Positions 7,371-20,520 of a stretch of DNA of 44,787 nucleotides are shown here, piece by piece; the stretch's first letter is position 1; each line of letters starts with the position of its first letter. The DNA lies in NCBI GenBank assembly GCA_029973975.1, contig JARKQF010000235.1, positions 1 to 44,787 on the forward strand, written 5' to 3'. The translations under genes were made by a program, and so were the position numbers. Below the pieces are notes generated by a model, which saw only the letters and a list, made by a program, of their open reading frames with translations, had not been told where the DNA came from and ran no database searches. The stretch is from Paludibacter sp. (GTDB lineage Bacteria; Bacteroidota; Bacteroidia; Bacteroidales; Paludibacteraceae).

Positions 7371-7409
7371 GGTTTAGATTCCCTCGCTAAGGGGGATTCT
7401 AAACCTTTT
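7371..7409 (+). terminator. Attenuator-like hairpin between rplL and rpoB
   Basis: An 8-bp stem (7371-7378 with 7398-7405), one mismatch, then six more pairs (7380-7385 with 7391-7396) around a GCTAA loop is followed by TTTTC. It lies in the 149-nt gap between rplL and rpoB. In E. coli a partial terminator at this position lowers rpoBC relative to the ribosomal protein genes. A small palindrome CCTGATAATCAGG lies just before it (7353-7365). Confidence 0.65.
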
Positions 7410-7489
7410 CATGTCTATATTAATATCGAACTCATTTCCGTGGGTTCACCACAGTTAAGTTCACCGCATCAACAATAAACTCTTTGAAA

Positions 7490-10400
7490 ATGTCTTCACC
7501 AAATAAAGATCAGAGAATCAATTTTGCTTCCATTAAAAACCAGTTTGATTATCCCGACTTTTTGGAAGTTCAATTAAAATCTTTTCATGACTTTTTTCAG
7601 ATGGACACTTCCCCTGAAAAAAGGAAAACCGAAGGTCTGTATAAGGTTTTCATGGAAAACTTTCCAATTGCAGATACCCGAAACAATTTTATCCTTGAGT
7701 TCCTCGATTACTATGTTGACCCTCCCAGATACAGCATCGAGGAATGTATCGAAAGGGGCTTAACTTATTCTATTCCTTTAAAAGCTAAATTAAAGCTTTA
7801 TTGTACCGACCCGGATCATGAGGATTTTGATACGGTTATTCAGGATGTTTACCTGGGACCTATTCCTTACATGACTCCCAAAGGTACTTTTGTTATTAAC
7901 GGTGCCGAACGTGTGATTGTTTCTCAGTTACACCGTTCTCCGGGTGTGTTCTTCGGTCAGAGTATGCATGCCAACGGTACAAAATTGTACTCGGCACGTA
8001 TCATTCCTTTCCGTGGCTCCTGGATCGAGTTTGCAACCGACATCAACAATGTGATGTATGCTTACATCGACCGTAAAAAGAAATTACCGGTAACTACGCT
8101 TCTGCGTGCTATCGGATTCGAAAGTGATAAAGATATTCTCGAAATATTCAATCTTGCCGAAGAAATTAAGGTAAGTAAGGCCAGCCTGAAAAAAGCGGTA
8201 GGACAAAAACTTGCCGCCCGTGTATTGAAAAGCTGGGTAGAAGACTTTGTAGATGAGGATACCGGTGAGGTGGTAAGTATTGAACGTAACGAGGTTGTAA
8301 TCGACAGGGAAACTGTTCTTGAGAACAAACACATTGATGACATCCTGGAGTCGGGAACTCAAACGATTCTGTTACACAGGGGTGATGCCAATCAAAATGA
8401 TTATGCAATCATTTATAACACCTTGCAGAAAGACCCGAGTAACTCGGAAAAGGAAGCAGTGGTATATATTTACCGTCAATTGCGAAATGCAGTACCTGCT
8501 GACGATTCTACTGCGCGCGAAGTTATCAACAACCTGTTCTTCTCTGAAAAACGTTACGATTTAGGGGATGTGGGCCGTTTCCGTATCAACCGTAAACTCA
8601 ACCTGTCGATTAATCCCGACGTTAAAGTGTTGACAAAGGAAGACATCATCGAAATCATCAAATATCTGATCGAGTTGATTAACTCGAAAGCCGAGGTGGA
8701 TGATATCGACCACTTGAGTAACCGTCGTGTCCGTACGGTCGGTGAACAAATGTACAACCAGTTCGGTGTCGGACTGTCACGTATGGCCCGTACCATCCGC
8801 GAACGAATGAATGTGCGCGATAATGAGGTGTTTACCCCTATCGACCTGATTAACGCGAAGAGTATTTCTTCGGTTATCAATTCTTTCTTCGGAACGAACG
8901 CGCTCTCGCAGTTCATGGATCAGCAAAATCCGCTCGCTGAGATTACACACAAACGTCGTATGTCGGCACTCGGTCCTGGTGGTCTGTCACGTGAACGTGC
9001 AGGTTTCGAGGTTCGTGACGTACATTATACGCACTATGGTCGTCTGTGTCCGATTGAGACACCTGAAGGTCCGAACATCGGGTTGATTTCATCTTTGTGT
9101 ATCTACGCGAAGATTAATGATTTAGGATTTATTGAAACACCTTATCGTACGGTAAGCAACGCAATTGTTGATACCAGTGCGAACGGTATCAAATATTATA
9201 CGGCTGAAGAGGAAGAAGACCTCGTGGTAGCACAGGGTAATGCTCCGTTGAATGACGACGGTACATTTATCCGTACAAAGGTTAAATCACGTTTAGGCGC
9301 TGATTTCCCGGTTGTAGCTCCTGATCAGGTACATCTGATGGACGTTTCTCCGTCACAGATTGCCTCCATCGCGGCAGCATTGATTCCTTTCCTTGAACAT
9401 GATGATGCGAACCGTGCGTTGATGGGATCGAACATGATGCGCCAGGCAGTGCCGCTGTTGCGTTGTGAGGCTCCGATCGTGGGTACCGGAATCGAAGGCC
9501 AGCTGATTCGTGATTCCCGTACACAGATTACAGCAGAAGGATATGGTGAAGTAGTTTATACCGATGCCGACTGTATCAAAATTAAATATGACAGAACCGA
9601 AGAAGAAGAATTTATCAGCTTCGAATCGGCTGTAAAAGAATATAAATTACCGAAATTCCAGAAAACAAACCAAAATACAACCATCGACCTGCGTTCGCTG
9701 GTACGCAAAGGAGATCGGGTTGAACCGGGTATGATTCTGACAGAAGGATATTCAACCCAGCAAGGTGAACTGGCGATCGGTAAAAACCTGAAAGTGGCAT
9801 TTATGCCCTGGAAGGGTTATAACTTTGAGGATGCAATTGTAATCAATGAAAGATTGGTGCGCGATGATGTGTTTACCTCAGTACATGTGGTAGAACAGCT
9901 ACTTGAAGTGCGTGAAACCAAAAGGGGCGTGGAAGAATTTACGGCTGATATTCCGAATGTCAGTGAAGAGGCAACCCGCGACCTGGATGAAAATGGTATC
10001 ATTCGCGTTGGCGCCCGTATTGAGCCGGGTGACATCATCATTGGTAAAATCACACCGAAGGGAGAATCTGATCCTTCTCCGGAAGAAAAACTGCTCAGGG
10101 CCATTTTCGGTGATAAAGCCGGAGATGTTAAAGATGCATCACTCAAAGCTACCCCGTCATTGTCGGGTGTGGTAATCGGTAAACGTCTGTTCTCGAAGGC
10201 TCAGAAAAACAGGAAATCAAAATTGGCTGATAAAGCCGTATTGCCCCGTTTGGATGAAGAATTCGAAGCGCAGGCCAATGTATTGAGAAATACGCTGATC
10301 GAAAAATTGTTGGTGTTAACTGCCGACAAGCCATCGGCTGGTGTGAAAGACTTTCTGGGTACAGATTTAATTTCCAGAAACAGTAAATTCACGGAAGAAA

Positions 10401-11302
10401 GATTGCGTGAAATTGATTACTCAACGGTACAGTTAAGTAAATGGACGCAGGATGCACAGAAAAATGAGCTGATCAGACAACTCATCCTGAATTACCTGAA
10501 GAAATACAAAGAGCTGGATGCGCAGATTAAGCGTCAGAAATTCAATATCACCATTGGTGATGAATTGCCAACCGGTATTGTACAGGTAGCTAAGGTTTAT
10601 ATTGCGAAAAAACGTAAAATCCGCGTAGGTGATAAAATGGCCGGTCGTCACGGTAATAAAGGTATTGTATCGCGTATCGTTCGTCAGGAAGATATGCCTT
10701 TCCTTGCCGACGGAACTCCGGTTGATATCGTGTTGAACCCGCTGGGTGTACCTTCCCGTATGAACCTGGGACAGATATTCGAAACGGTACTTGGATGGGC
10801 CGGAAAAGAATTGGGTGTTCGTTTTGCAACTCCGATTTTCGACGGTGCAAACCTGGAAGATTTGAATGAGTGGACAGACAAAGCCGGTGTACCTCAATAC
10901 GGTAAGACATTCTTGTATGATGGTGGAACTGGTGAGCGCTTCGACCAAACAGCAACGGTAGGTATTATTTATATGCTGAAGTTGGGTCACATGGTTGAAG
11001 ATAAAATGCATGCCCGTTCAATCGGTCCGTACTCGTTGATTACGCAACAGCCTCTTGGTGGTAAAGCTCAGTTCGGTGGACAGCGTTTCGGGGAAATGGA
11101 GGTTTGGGCGCTTGAAGCATTCGGTGCAGCTCATATCCTGCAGGAAATCCTGACCGTGAAATCGGATGACGTGCTCGGTCGTGCCCGTACTTATGAAGCA
11201 ATTGTTAAAGGTGAACCAATGCCGGCCCCCGGTATTCCGGAATCCCTCAATGTATTGCTGCATGAGCTGAGAGGTCTCGGTCTGAGTGTCAACCTGGAAT
11301 AA
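7490..11302 (+). CDS. rpoB: DNA-directed RNA polymerase subunit beta
   Basis: The 1270-residue beta subunit starts at ATG 7490; an in-frame TTG two codons earlier (7484) is less likely. The rifampicin-binding region (residues about 465-495) reads [17 protein letters not shown] and retains Q474, D477, H487, R490 and S492, the residues usually changed in resistant mutants, so the enzyme looks rifampicin-sensitive. Conserved segments [11 protein letters not shown], the switch region [14 protein letters not shown], and the C-terminal [21 protein letters not shown] are present. It pairs with rpoC downstream. No Shine-Dalgarno site is visible. Confidence 0.98.
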   Translation: MSSPNKDQRINFASIKNQFDYPDFLEVQLKSFHDFFQMDTSPEKRKTEGLYKVFMENFPIADTRNNFILEFLDYYVDPPRYSIEECIERGLTYSIPLKAKLKLYCTDPDHEDFDTVIQDVYLGPIPYMTPKGTFVINGAERVIVSQLHRSPGVFFGQSMHANGTKLYSARIIPFRGSWIEFATDINNVMYAYIDRKKKLPVTTLLRAIGFESDKDILEIFNLAEEIKVSKASLKKAVGQKLAARVLKSWVEDFVDEDTGEVVSIERNEVVIDRETVLENKHIDDILESGTQTILLHRGDANQNDYAIIYNTLQKDPSNSEKEAVVYIYRQLRNAVPADDSTAREVINNLFFSEKRYDLGDVGRFRINRKLNLSINPDVKVLTKEDIIEIIKYLIELINSKAEVDDIDHLSNRRVRTVGEQMYNQFGVGLSRMARTIRERMNVRDNEVFTPIDLINAKSISSVINSFFGTNALSQFMDQQNPLAEITHKRRMSALGPGGLSRERAGFEVRDVHYTHYGRLCPIETPEGPNIGLISSLCIYAKINDLGFIETPYRTVSNAIVDTSANGIKYYTAEEEEDLVVAQGNAPLNDDGTFIRTKVKSRLGADFPVVAPDQVHLMDVSPSQIASIAAALIPFLEHDDANRALMGSNMMRQAVPLLRCEAPIVGTGIEGQLIRDSRTQITAEGYGEVVYTDADCIKIKYDRTEEEEFISFESAVKEYKLPKFQKTNQNTTIDLRSLVRKGDRVEPGMILTEGYSTQQGELAIGKNLKVAFMPWKGYNFEDAIVINERLVRDDVFTSVHVVEQLLEVRETKRGVEEFTADIPNVSEEATRDLDENGIIRVGARIEPGDIIIGKITPKGESDPSPEEKLLRAIFGDKAGDVKDASLKATPSLSGVVIGKRLFSKAQKNRKSKLADKAVLPRLDEEFEAQANVLRNTLIEKLLVLTADKPSAGVKDFLGTDLISRNSKFTEERLREIDYSTVQLSKWTQDAQKNELIRQLILNYLKKYKELDAQIKRQKFNITIGDELPTGIVQVAKVYIAKKRKIRVGDKMAGRHGNKGIVSRIVRQEDMPFLADGTPVDIVLNPLGVPSRMNLGQIFETVLGWAGKELGVRFATPIFDGANLEDLNEWTDKAGVPQYGKTFLYDGGTGERFDQTATVGIIYMLKLGHMVEDKMHARSIGPYSLITQQPLGGKAQFGGQRFGEMEVWALEAFGAAHILQEILTVKSDDVLGRARTYEAIVKGEPMPAPGIPESLNVLLHELRGLGLSVNLE

Positions 11303-11357
11303 GTGTAATTGTTTAAATTATGGTGTGTCATGCAAAATAAATACATTTCACATCATG

Positions 11358-11382
11358 CATTACACAATACACATTACACAAT
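11358..11382. repeat. Short tandem repeat in the rpoB-rpoC gap
   Basis: An 11-bp unit CATTACACAAT occurs at 11358-11368 and 11372-11382 inside the 110-nt gap between rpoB and rpoC. The surrounding sequence is low in complexity. No promoter consensus or strong terminator is seen in this gap. Confidence 0.5.
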
Positions 11383-11412
11383 AAACAGTTAAAAAGAAAA
11401 ACAAAAGTATAT

Positions 11413-15702
<4,290 letters not shown>

Positions 15703-15725
15703 TCAATCATTTAGTATTAATATAG

Positions 15726-15759
15726 AAAAACGGGGTGGTTTTAAAACTACCCCGTTTTT
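15726..15759. terminator. Strong bidirectional terminator after rpoC
   Basis: A near-perfect 15-bp stem (15726-15740 with 15745-15759, one G-T pair) has A-runs on the left and T-runs on the right, so it can act in both directions. It separates rpoC from the convergent SRPBCC gene. Confidence 0.85.
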
Positions 15760-15801
15760 TGTTTGATCTGGTTTCAACTGCAGATTTGCATAGATGGTTT
15801 A

Positions 15802-16212
15802 TTACAGGTTTGCTTCAACATATTTCTTGAAATTATCCAGAATTGCCTGCCATCCCATACGTTGTAACTCAATAGAATTCATACTTTCAGCCTCAAAACT
15901 CTGGGTTATTTCGGTTTTATCACCGATTGTCACAAATGAGGCTTTTACTTTTCGGTTATCATCAAGCGTGTATTCAATTTCTTTATAAGGTACAACCAGA
16001 TCATAAGTGCCGGAAAAATCAAATCCCATACTGCCATCTTTTGCTTCCATGCGCGATGAAAATCTTCCTCCTGCACGTAAGTCATTCTCGGCATGTGTAG
16101 TGTGCCAGTCATCGGAGGCGGCATTCCAGCATACAATATGTCTCGGTTCGCTCCAGTATTCCCATACTTTATTAACAGGAGCCTCAATAGTCGTTTTAAT
16201 GGTTATTGTCAT
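15802..16212 (-). CDS. SRPBCC / AHSA1-type domain protein
   Basis: This 136-residue protein has the START-like fold pattern of the AHSA1 family: the opening strand TITIKTTIEAPVNKVWEYW, a central GFDFSGTYD strand, and a C-terminal helix beginning SIELQRMGWQAILDNFKKY. Such proteins form a hydrophobic ligand pocket; members related to the Hsp90 co-chaperone Aha1 exist, but the ligand of bacterial ones is mostly unknown. It is a single gene facing rpoC, not part of an operon. Confidence 0.85.
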   Translation of the reverse strand: MTITIKTTIEAPVNKVWEYWSEPRHIVCWNAASDDWHTTHAENDLRAGGRFSSRMEAKDGSMGFDFSGTYDLVVPYKEIEYTLDDNRKVKASFVTIGDKTEITQSFEAESMNSIELQRMGWQAILDNFKKYVEANL

Positions 16213-16322
16213 ATCAGATTAAAAATTAAAAGTGTTGAAAACTACAACAAATTAATGTTTTTAAAAGTTCATTAGAATATAAGTGTTATGAATTTTGTGG
16301 TTACAAAAAACAAAGCCGTTTT

Positions 16323-16354
16323 TTTGTCGTAACAAAATAATCTCACTATCTTAG
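16323..16354 (+). promoter_or_regulatory. Possible promoter of the mannose-1-phosphate guanylyltransferase gene
   Basis: TTTG at 16323-16326, a 20-nt spacer and TATCTTAG at 16347-16354 (one mismatch to TAnnTTTG) lie about 50 nt upstream of the ATG at 16408. Confidence 0.45.
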
Positions 16355-16407
16355 TGCTGTCAAAAGAAAATAAAAAATTTTAAGCAGATAATCTAACTCG
16401 ATATATC

Positions 16408-17481
16408 ATGAATCCTAATTATTGTGTTATCATGGCCGGAGGTGTCGGAAGTCGTTTCTGGCCTTTTAGCAGAACAAACAGACCGAAACAGTTTCTTGAT
16501 TTTTTCGGAACCGGTCGCTCCTTATTGCAAATGACTTACGATCGTTTCAGGAAAGTGGTTCCGGCAGAAAACATCCTCATTGTTTCAAATGTGATTTATA
16601 AGGATACAATACTCGAACAACTACCTGAAATAAAGGAAAAACAGGTGTTGCTTGAACCCCACAGACGAAATACCGCACCTTGTATCGCTTACGCGATAAA
16701 CAGAATAAAAGCCCTTACTGAACAAGCCAACATCATTGTTGCACCTTCAGACCATTTAATTCTGAAAGAAAATGATTTTGTTGATGTCTTGAAGACCGGA
16801 ATTGATTTTATAGAAAAAAATGATTCTTTGCTTACGATCGGAATAAAGCCCAGTCGCCCTGAAACGGGATACGGTTACATTCAGATAGAGGAAGGAGCGG
16901 GTAATTTGCATAAAGTAAAAACATTTACAGAAAAGCCCAATGCCGAACTGGCGCAGGTTTTCTATGAAACAGGCGAGTTCTACTGGAATTCAGGCATTTT
17001 TCTCTGGAATCTGAAAACGATTGATTCGGCTTTTCAGACTTTGTTACCCGATGTGGCATCGAGATTCAGTGCTGGTAATAAGATTTATAATACAGCTAAA
17101 GAACAGGACTTTATCAATGAGATTTATCCAACCTGTATGAATATATCTATTGATTATGGAATTATGGAGAAAGCCGATAATGTGTATGTGCTTTGTGCCG
17201 ATATTGGCTGGACTGATCTCGGAACCTGGGGGTCATTGTATGAAATGTCGAACAAAGATGAGCATCAAAATGTCACGCTAAAATGTAAAACATTGTATTA
17301 CGAGAGCAGTGACAATATTGTGGCATTGCCACAGGATAAACTGGCCGTCATAGAAGGTTTGTCGGGTTATCTGGTTGCTGAGTCGGATAATGTGTTGTTG
17401 ATTTGCAAGAAAGATGAAGAAGCACGCATCCGTCAGTTTGTGAATGATGCCGTTGTCTCATTCGACGGAGAGTTTATATAG
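16408..17481 (+). CDS. Mannose-1-phosphate guanylyltransferase
   Basis: The 357-residue protein carries the nucleotidyltransferase signature MAGGVGSRFWPFSRTNRPKQF (residues 9-29, K27 likely catalytic), an ETGYGYIQ segment and FTEKPN. It makes GDP-mannose from mannose-1-phosphate and GTP, a precursor of GDP-fucose and mannose-containing glycans. It has the short form without the C-terminal phosphomannose isomerase domain of bifunctional ManC/AlgA. It seems to have its own promoter and may be cotranscribed with the small membrane protein and mutL downstream. Confidence 0.92.
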   Translation: MNPNYCVIMAGGVGSRFWPFSRTNRPKQFLDFFGTGRSLLQMTYDRFRKVVPAENILIVSNVIYKDTILEQLPEIKEKQVLLEPHRRNTAPCIAYAINRIKALTEQANIIVAPSDHLILKENDFVDVLKTGIDFIEKNDSLLTIGIKPSRPETGYGYIQIEEGAGNLHKVKTFTEKPNAELAQVFYETGEFYWNSGIFLWNLKTIDSAFQTLLPDVASRFSAGNKIYNTAKEQDFINEIYPTCMNISIDYGIMEKADNVYVLCADIGWTDLGTWGSLYEMSNKDEHQNVTLKCKTLYYESSDNIVALPQDKLAVIEGLSGYLVAESDNVLLICKKDEEARIRQFVNDAVVSFDGEFI

Positions 17482-17568
17482 TGGTTCGTGGTCAGTGGTT
17501 AGTTTTGAATTGAGCGTTTAGGTCTGGTTGAAATACGTATAACTGATTATCATATAAAATCTGAAGAT

Positions 17569-17853
17569 ATGAGTTTTTTTAAATTACATAAGCCGTTGGT
17601 TTATAAATACAAACCGATATACTACGATCCGAAGAAGGAAGCGCAGAAAGATCGTATGAAGAAAATGGAACAAGAAGGGCAGACAGTAGATAAAAGCGAA
17701 GGATACGAACCTAAAGTACTTCGCCGGGGGTCTTTCCGTGAGATGGCTGATAGGAACCGAAATTCAAAGCAGGCACAAACACGACAGTCTAATATCCGCC
17801 TGATTATCATTATCATGATTCTATTATTAATTGCTTATTTTTTAGTAAGATAA
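17569..17853 (+). CDS. Small protein with C-terminal membrane anchor, unknown function
   Basis: I do not recognise a named family. The 94-residue protein has a basic, charged N-terminal part (residues 1-75, many K, R and E) and one C-terminal hydrophobic helix (about 77-93, RLIIIIMILLLIAYFLVR), so it is probably a tail-anchored inner-membrane protein with its bulk in the cytoplasm. It lies between the guanylyltransferase gene and mutL, 42 nt before mutL, on the same strand. The function cannot be inferred from context. Confidence 0.75.
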   Translation: MSFFKLHKPLVYKYKPIYYDPKKEAQKDRMKKMEQEGQTVDKSEGYEPKVLRRGSFREMADRNRNSKQAQTRQSNIRLIIIIMILLLIAYFLVR

Positions 17854-17895
17854 GATTTCATTTCTTCTGACATTAAAAGTTTACATTTCAGCTTC

Positions 17896-19719
17896 ATGAG
17901 TGATATTATTCATTTGTTACCAGATTCTGTCGCAAACCAGATAGCTGCCGGAGAGGTAATTCAGCGCCCCGCATCCGTATTGAAAGAGTTGGTAGAAAAT
18001 GCCATTGATGCCGGTGCGACTTTCGTCAGAGTAGCCATAAAAGATGCTGGGCGAACGCTTGTACAGGTGTCGGATAACGGGAAGGGAATGAGCGATACAG
18101 ATGCGCGTATGGCCTTTGAGCGCCATGCTACGTCTAAAATAAAAGATGCACAGGATTTATTTTCTATTCGTACGATGGGTTTCCGGGGCGAGGCCCTGGC
18201 TTCGATAGCGGCGGTTGCTCAGGTGGAAATGCGCACACGCAGAGAGGAAGATGAACTTGGTACGTTGGTTGAAATTGCCGGTAGCCGGGTTTTCAGACAA
18301 GAACCGATTCAGTGTGATAAAGGAACTACCTTTCAGGTTAAAAATTTATTTTTTAATGTGCCCGCCCGTCGTCGATTTCTCAAAAGCGACAGTGTCGAGA
18401 AGAATCATATTCTGCAGGAGTTTTACCGGATCGTGCTGGTGCATCCCGATGTGGAATTTTCTTTTTATGACGGGGATGATGAGATATTTAAACTGCCTGT
18501 GTCCAATACCAAACTCAGGATCGAGCAGGTTTTCGGCAGTGCAAAAAAGAAACTCAATCAGCAACTGCTGAATATTGAAACCGACACCAATCTGGTCGCT
18601 GTTAAGGGTTTTATCGGACGACCGGAATATGCTCAGAAACAAGCACATCAGTTCTTTTTTGTTAACGGGAGATATATGCGCCATCCTTATTTTCACAAAG
18701 CTGTTATGCTGGCGTATAATCAACTAATACAGCCAACCGATAATCCGGTGTATTTTATCTATTTCGATGTTGATCCGCAAACGATCGATATCAATATTCA
18801 TCCGACCAAGACTGAAATTAAATTTGAAAACGAACAGGCGATTTGGTCTATTCTATCGGCAACCGTAAAGGAAGCATTGGGAAAATTCAATGTTGTTCCA
18901 TCAATAGATTTTGACAGGGAGGGTGTTCCGGATATTCCTGTCCAGAAAGCTGATAGTATTATTTCACCGCCTAAAACATCTTTCAATCCATCTTACAATC
19001 CGTTTGGAGCGTCAACTTATAAGCGTCCGCAAATGGAATGGGAGGAGTTATATAAAGGATTTGAGAAACAAGCTGAGATCTCAGACTTCAATGAAACAGG
19101 ACAGGACAGACCGGTTGAGATTTTTCAGTCGAAGATGAATAAAGACAGTGAAAACACAGGGACATATTTTCAGATAAAGAACAGGTATATCATTACTTCA
19201 GTTAAATCAGGGATGTTGATGATTGATCAACGCCGGGCACATATCCGGATTCTTTTTGATCAGTTTATGAAGGAAATAAGCGAGAAGAAAGGGTTTTCTC
19301 AGCAACTGTTGTTTCCTGAAGTGCTGCAACTGATGCCTGATGACTACTTGTTTTTCGAACAGATTAAAACAGAGCTCCGGTATGTAGGCTTTGAATTTGA
19401 AGCAGAAAAAACATATCAGTATCAGGTAAAAGGGATACCTGCACAGTTGAAAAATACTTCAGGGGTATTACCTTTGTTGAGTGATATGCTTGAGCGGGTA
19501 AGACAAGCAACCGGAGATGCTTTGTCGGTAATCCACGAACAGATAGCTTTGTCGTTGGCCGAAACAGCGGCTATCCAAACTGGTCAGACGATGAGCAAAA
19601 AAGAAATGACAGACCTGGTCGATCAGCTCTTTGCTTGTCCGGCGCACAATCATACTCCTGACGGAAAGTTGATTATGACCATCTGGACGCAGGATGAAAT
19701 ACAAGCCAGATTTAAATAA
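17896..19719 (+). CDS. mutL: DNA mismatch repair protein MutL
   Basis: The 607-residue protein has the GHKL ATPase motifs of MutL: IAAGEVIQRPASVLKELVENAIDAG (E34, N35), DNGKG at 60-64 and GFRGEAL near 95-101. The C-terminal dimerisation domain starts near residue 420. Where endonuclease-active MutL proteins carry DQHAxxE, this one reads DQRRAHI (444-450), so the histidine and glutamate are replaced; a CPAH motif (581-584) of the zinc-binding region is kept. Nicking activity is therefore uncertain. It acts with MutS in mismatch repair. It is last on its strand before the convergent response regulator. Confidence 0.96.
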   Translation: MSDIIHLLPDSVANQIAAGEVIQRPASVLKELVENAIDAGATFVRVAIKDAGRTLVQVSDNGKGMSDTDARMAFERHATSKIKDAQDLFSIRTMGFRGEALASIAAVAQVEMRTRREEDELGTLVEIAGSRVFRQEPIQCDKGTTFQVKNLFFNVPARRRFLKSDSVEKNHILQEFYRIVLVHPDVEFSFYDGDDEIFKLPVSNTKLRIEQVFGSAKKKLNQQLLNIETDTNLVAVKGFIGRPEYAQKQAHQFFFVNGRYMRHPYFHKAVMLAYNQLIQPTDNPVYFIYFDVDPQTIDINIHPTKTEIKFENEQAIWSILSATVKEALGKFNVVPSIDFDREGVPDIPVQKADSIISPPKTSFNPSYNPFGASTYKRPQMEWEELYKGFEKQAEISDFNETGQDRPVEIFQSKMNKDSENTGTYFQIKNRYIITSVKSGMLMIDQRRAHIRILFDQFMKEISEKKGFSQQLLFPEVLQLMPDDYLFFEQIKTELRYVGFEFEAEKTYQYQVKGIPAQLKNTSGVLPLLSDMLERVRQATGDALSVIHEQIALSLAETAAIQTGQTMSKKEMTDLVDQLFACPAHNHTPDGKLIMTIWTQDEIQARFK

Positions 19720-19750
19720 GAGTGATTCGTTTAAAAGTCTGAAGTCGAAA

Positions 19751-19784
19751 GTCAAAAGTCTAAAGTAGACCTTAGACTTTTGAC
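19751..19784. terminator. Hairpin between convergent mutL and rprY
   Basis: A perfect 13-bp stem (19751-19763 with 19772-19784) has an 8-nt loop and lies in the convergent gap. There is no clear T-run, so it may act as a 3'-end stabiliser or weak bidirectional terminator. The upstream arm belongs to a series of near-tandem AAGTC steps (19735-19767). Confidence 0.5.
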
Positions 19785-19812
19785 CGGATCTGCCCTGAAA
19801 GGACAGAATAGA

Positions 19813-20520
19813 TTAAACTTCCCCTGCCTGTGGCGTAATTAGTTTATAGCCTTTTCCGTGGATGTTGATGATGGCCACATTCGGGTCATCTTTCAGCAGT
19901 TTGCGGAGCTTGGTAATATATACGTCCATACTGCGGGCATTGAAATAATTGTCATCTTCCCAGATCGATTTCAGTGCGTAATTTCTCTCCAGGATATTAT
20001 TAGCATTGGATGCTAACAGCCGGAGCAATTCAGATTCCTTGGTGGTTAATTTTTTCGTTTCACCATCAAATGCCAGGGTTTGCTTTTGAGCATCAAAAAT
20101 GAAAGCGCCAATGTTAAATACGACTACATCTTTCACTTTTTTACCTCTTACCCTTCTCAGGATAGATTCAATTCTCGAAAGCAGTTCTTCCATGCTGAAG
20201 GGTTTTGACAAATAATCGTCGGCACCCAGTTTAAAGCCCTGAAGAATGTCTTCTTTCATCGATTTTGCCGTGAGGAAAATGATCGGTACGTCAGTGTTGA
20301 TACTCCGGATGTCGGCAGCCAGTGCAAATCCGTCTTTTTTAGGCATCATAACATCTAAAACGCATAAATCATATTTGCTGCGTGTAAACGCTTTATATCC
20401 GGCTTCTCCGTCTGGTTGCAAATCTGCATCATAACCTTTTGTTTGAAGGTATTCTCTTAGCAACATGCCGAGGTTTTCATCATCCTCGCATAACAGGATT
20501 TTTACTTTTTCATCATTCAT
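19813..20520 (-). CDS. rprY: OmpR-family response regulator (RprY-like)
   Basis: The 235-residue protein has a receiver domain with D56 as phosphorylation site, T84 and K106, and a C-terminal winged-helix domain (about 135-230, with YITKLRKLLKDDPNV and IHGKGYKL). ATG at 20520 was chosen over an upstream one at 20550, because the family begins with the acidic ILLCEDDE strand and the longer form overlaps the kinase more. It overlaps the kinase gene by 8 nt, which suggests translational coupling. RprXY is a Bacteroides two-component system; the assignment rests on order, length and sequence type. Confidence 0.85.
   Translation of the reverse strand: MNDEKVKILLCEDDENLGMLLREYLQTKGYDADLQPDGEAGYKAFTRSKYDLCVLDVMMPKKDGFALAADIRSINTDVPIIFLTAKSMKEDILQGFKLGADDYLSKPFSMEELLSRIESILRRVRGKKVKDVVVFNIGAFIFDAQKQTLAFDGETKKLTTKESELLRLLASNANNILERNYALKSIWEDDNYFNARSMDVYITKLRKLLKDDPNVAIINIHGKGYKLITPQAGEV

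Noticed and set aside
8882-8965. Rifampicin-resistance changes in rpoB
   Set aside because: The key residues Q474, D477, H487, R490 and S492 match sensitive enzymes. The one difference (alanine at 483) appears natural for the group.
8062-11263. Several long antisense open frames within rpoB
   Set aside because: They follow from codon bias of the highly expressed sense gene; none resembles a known family or has a start signal.
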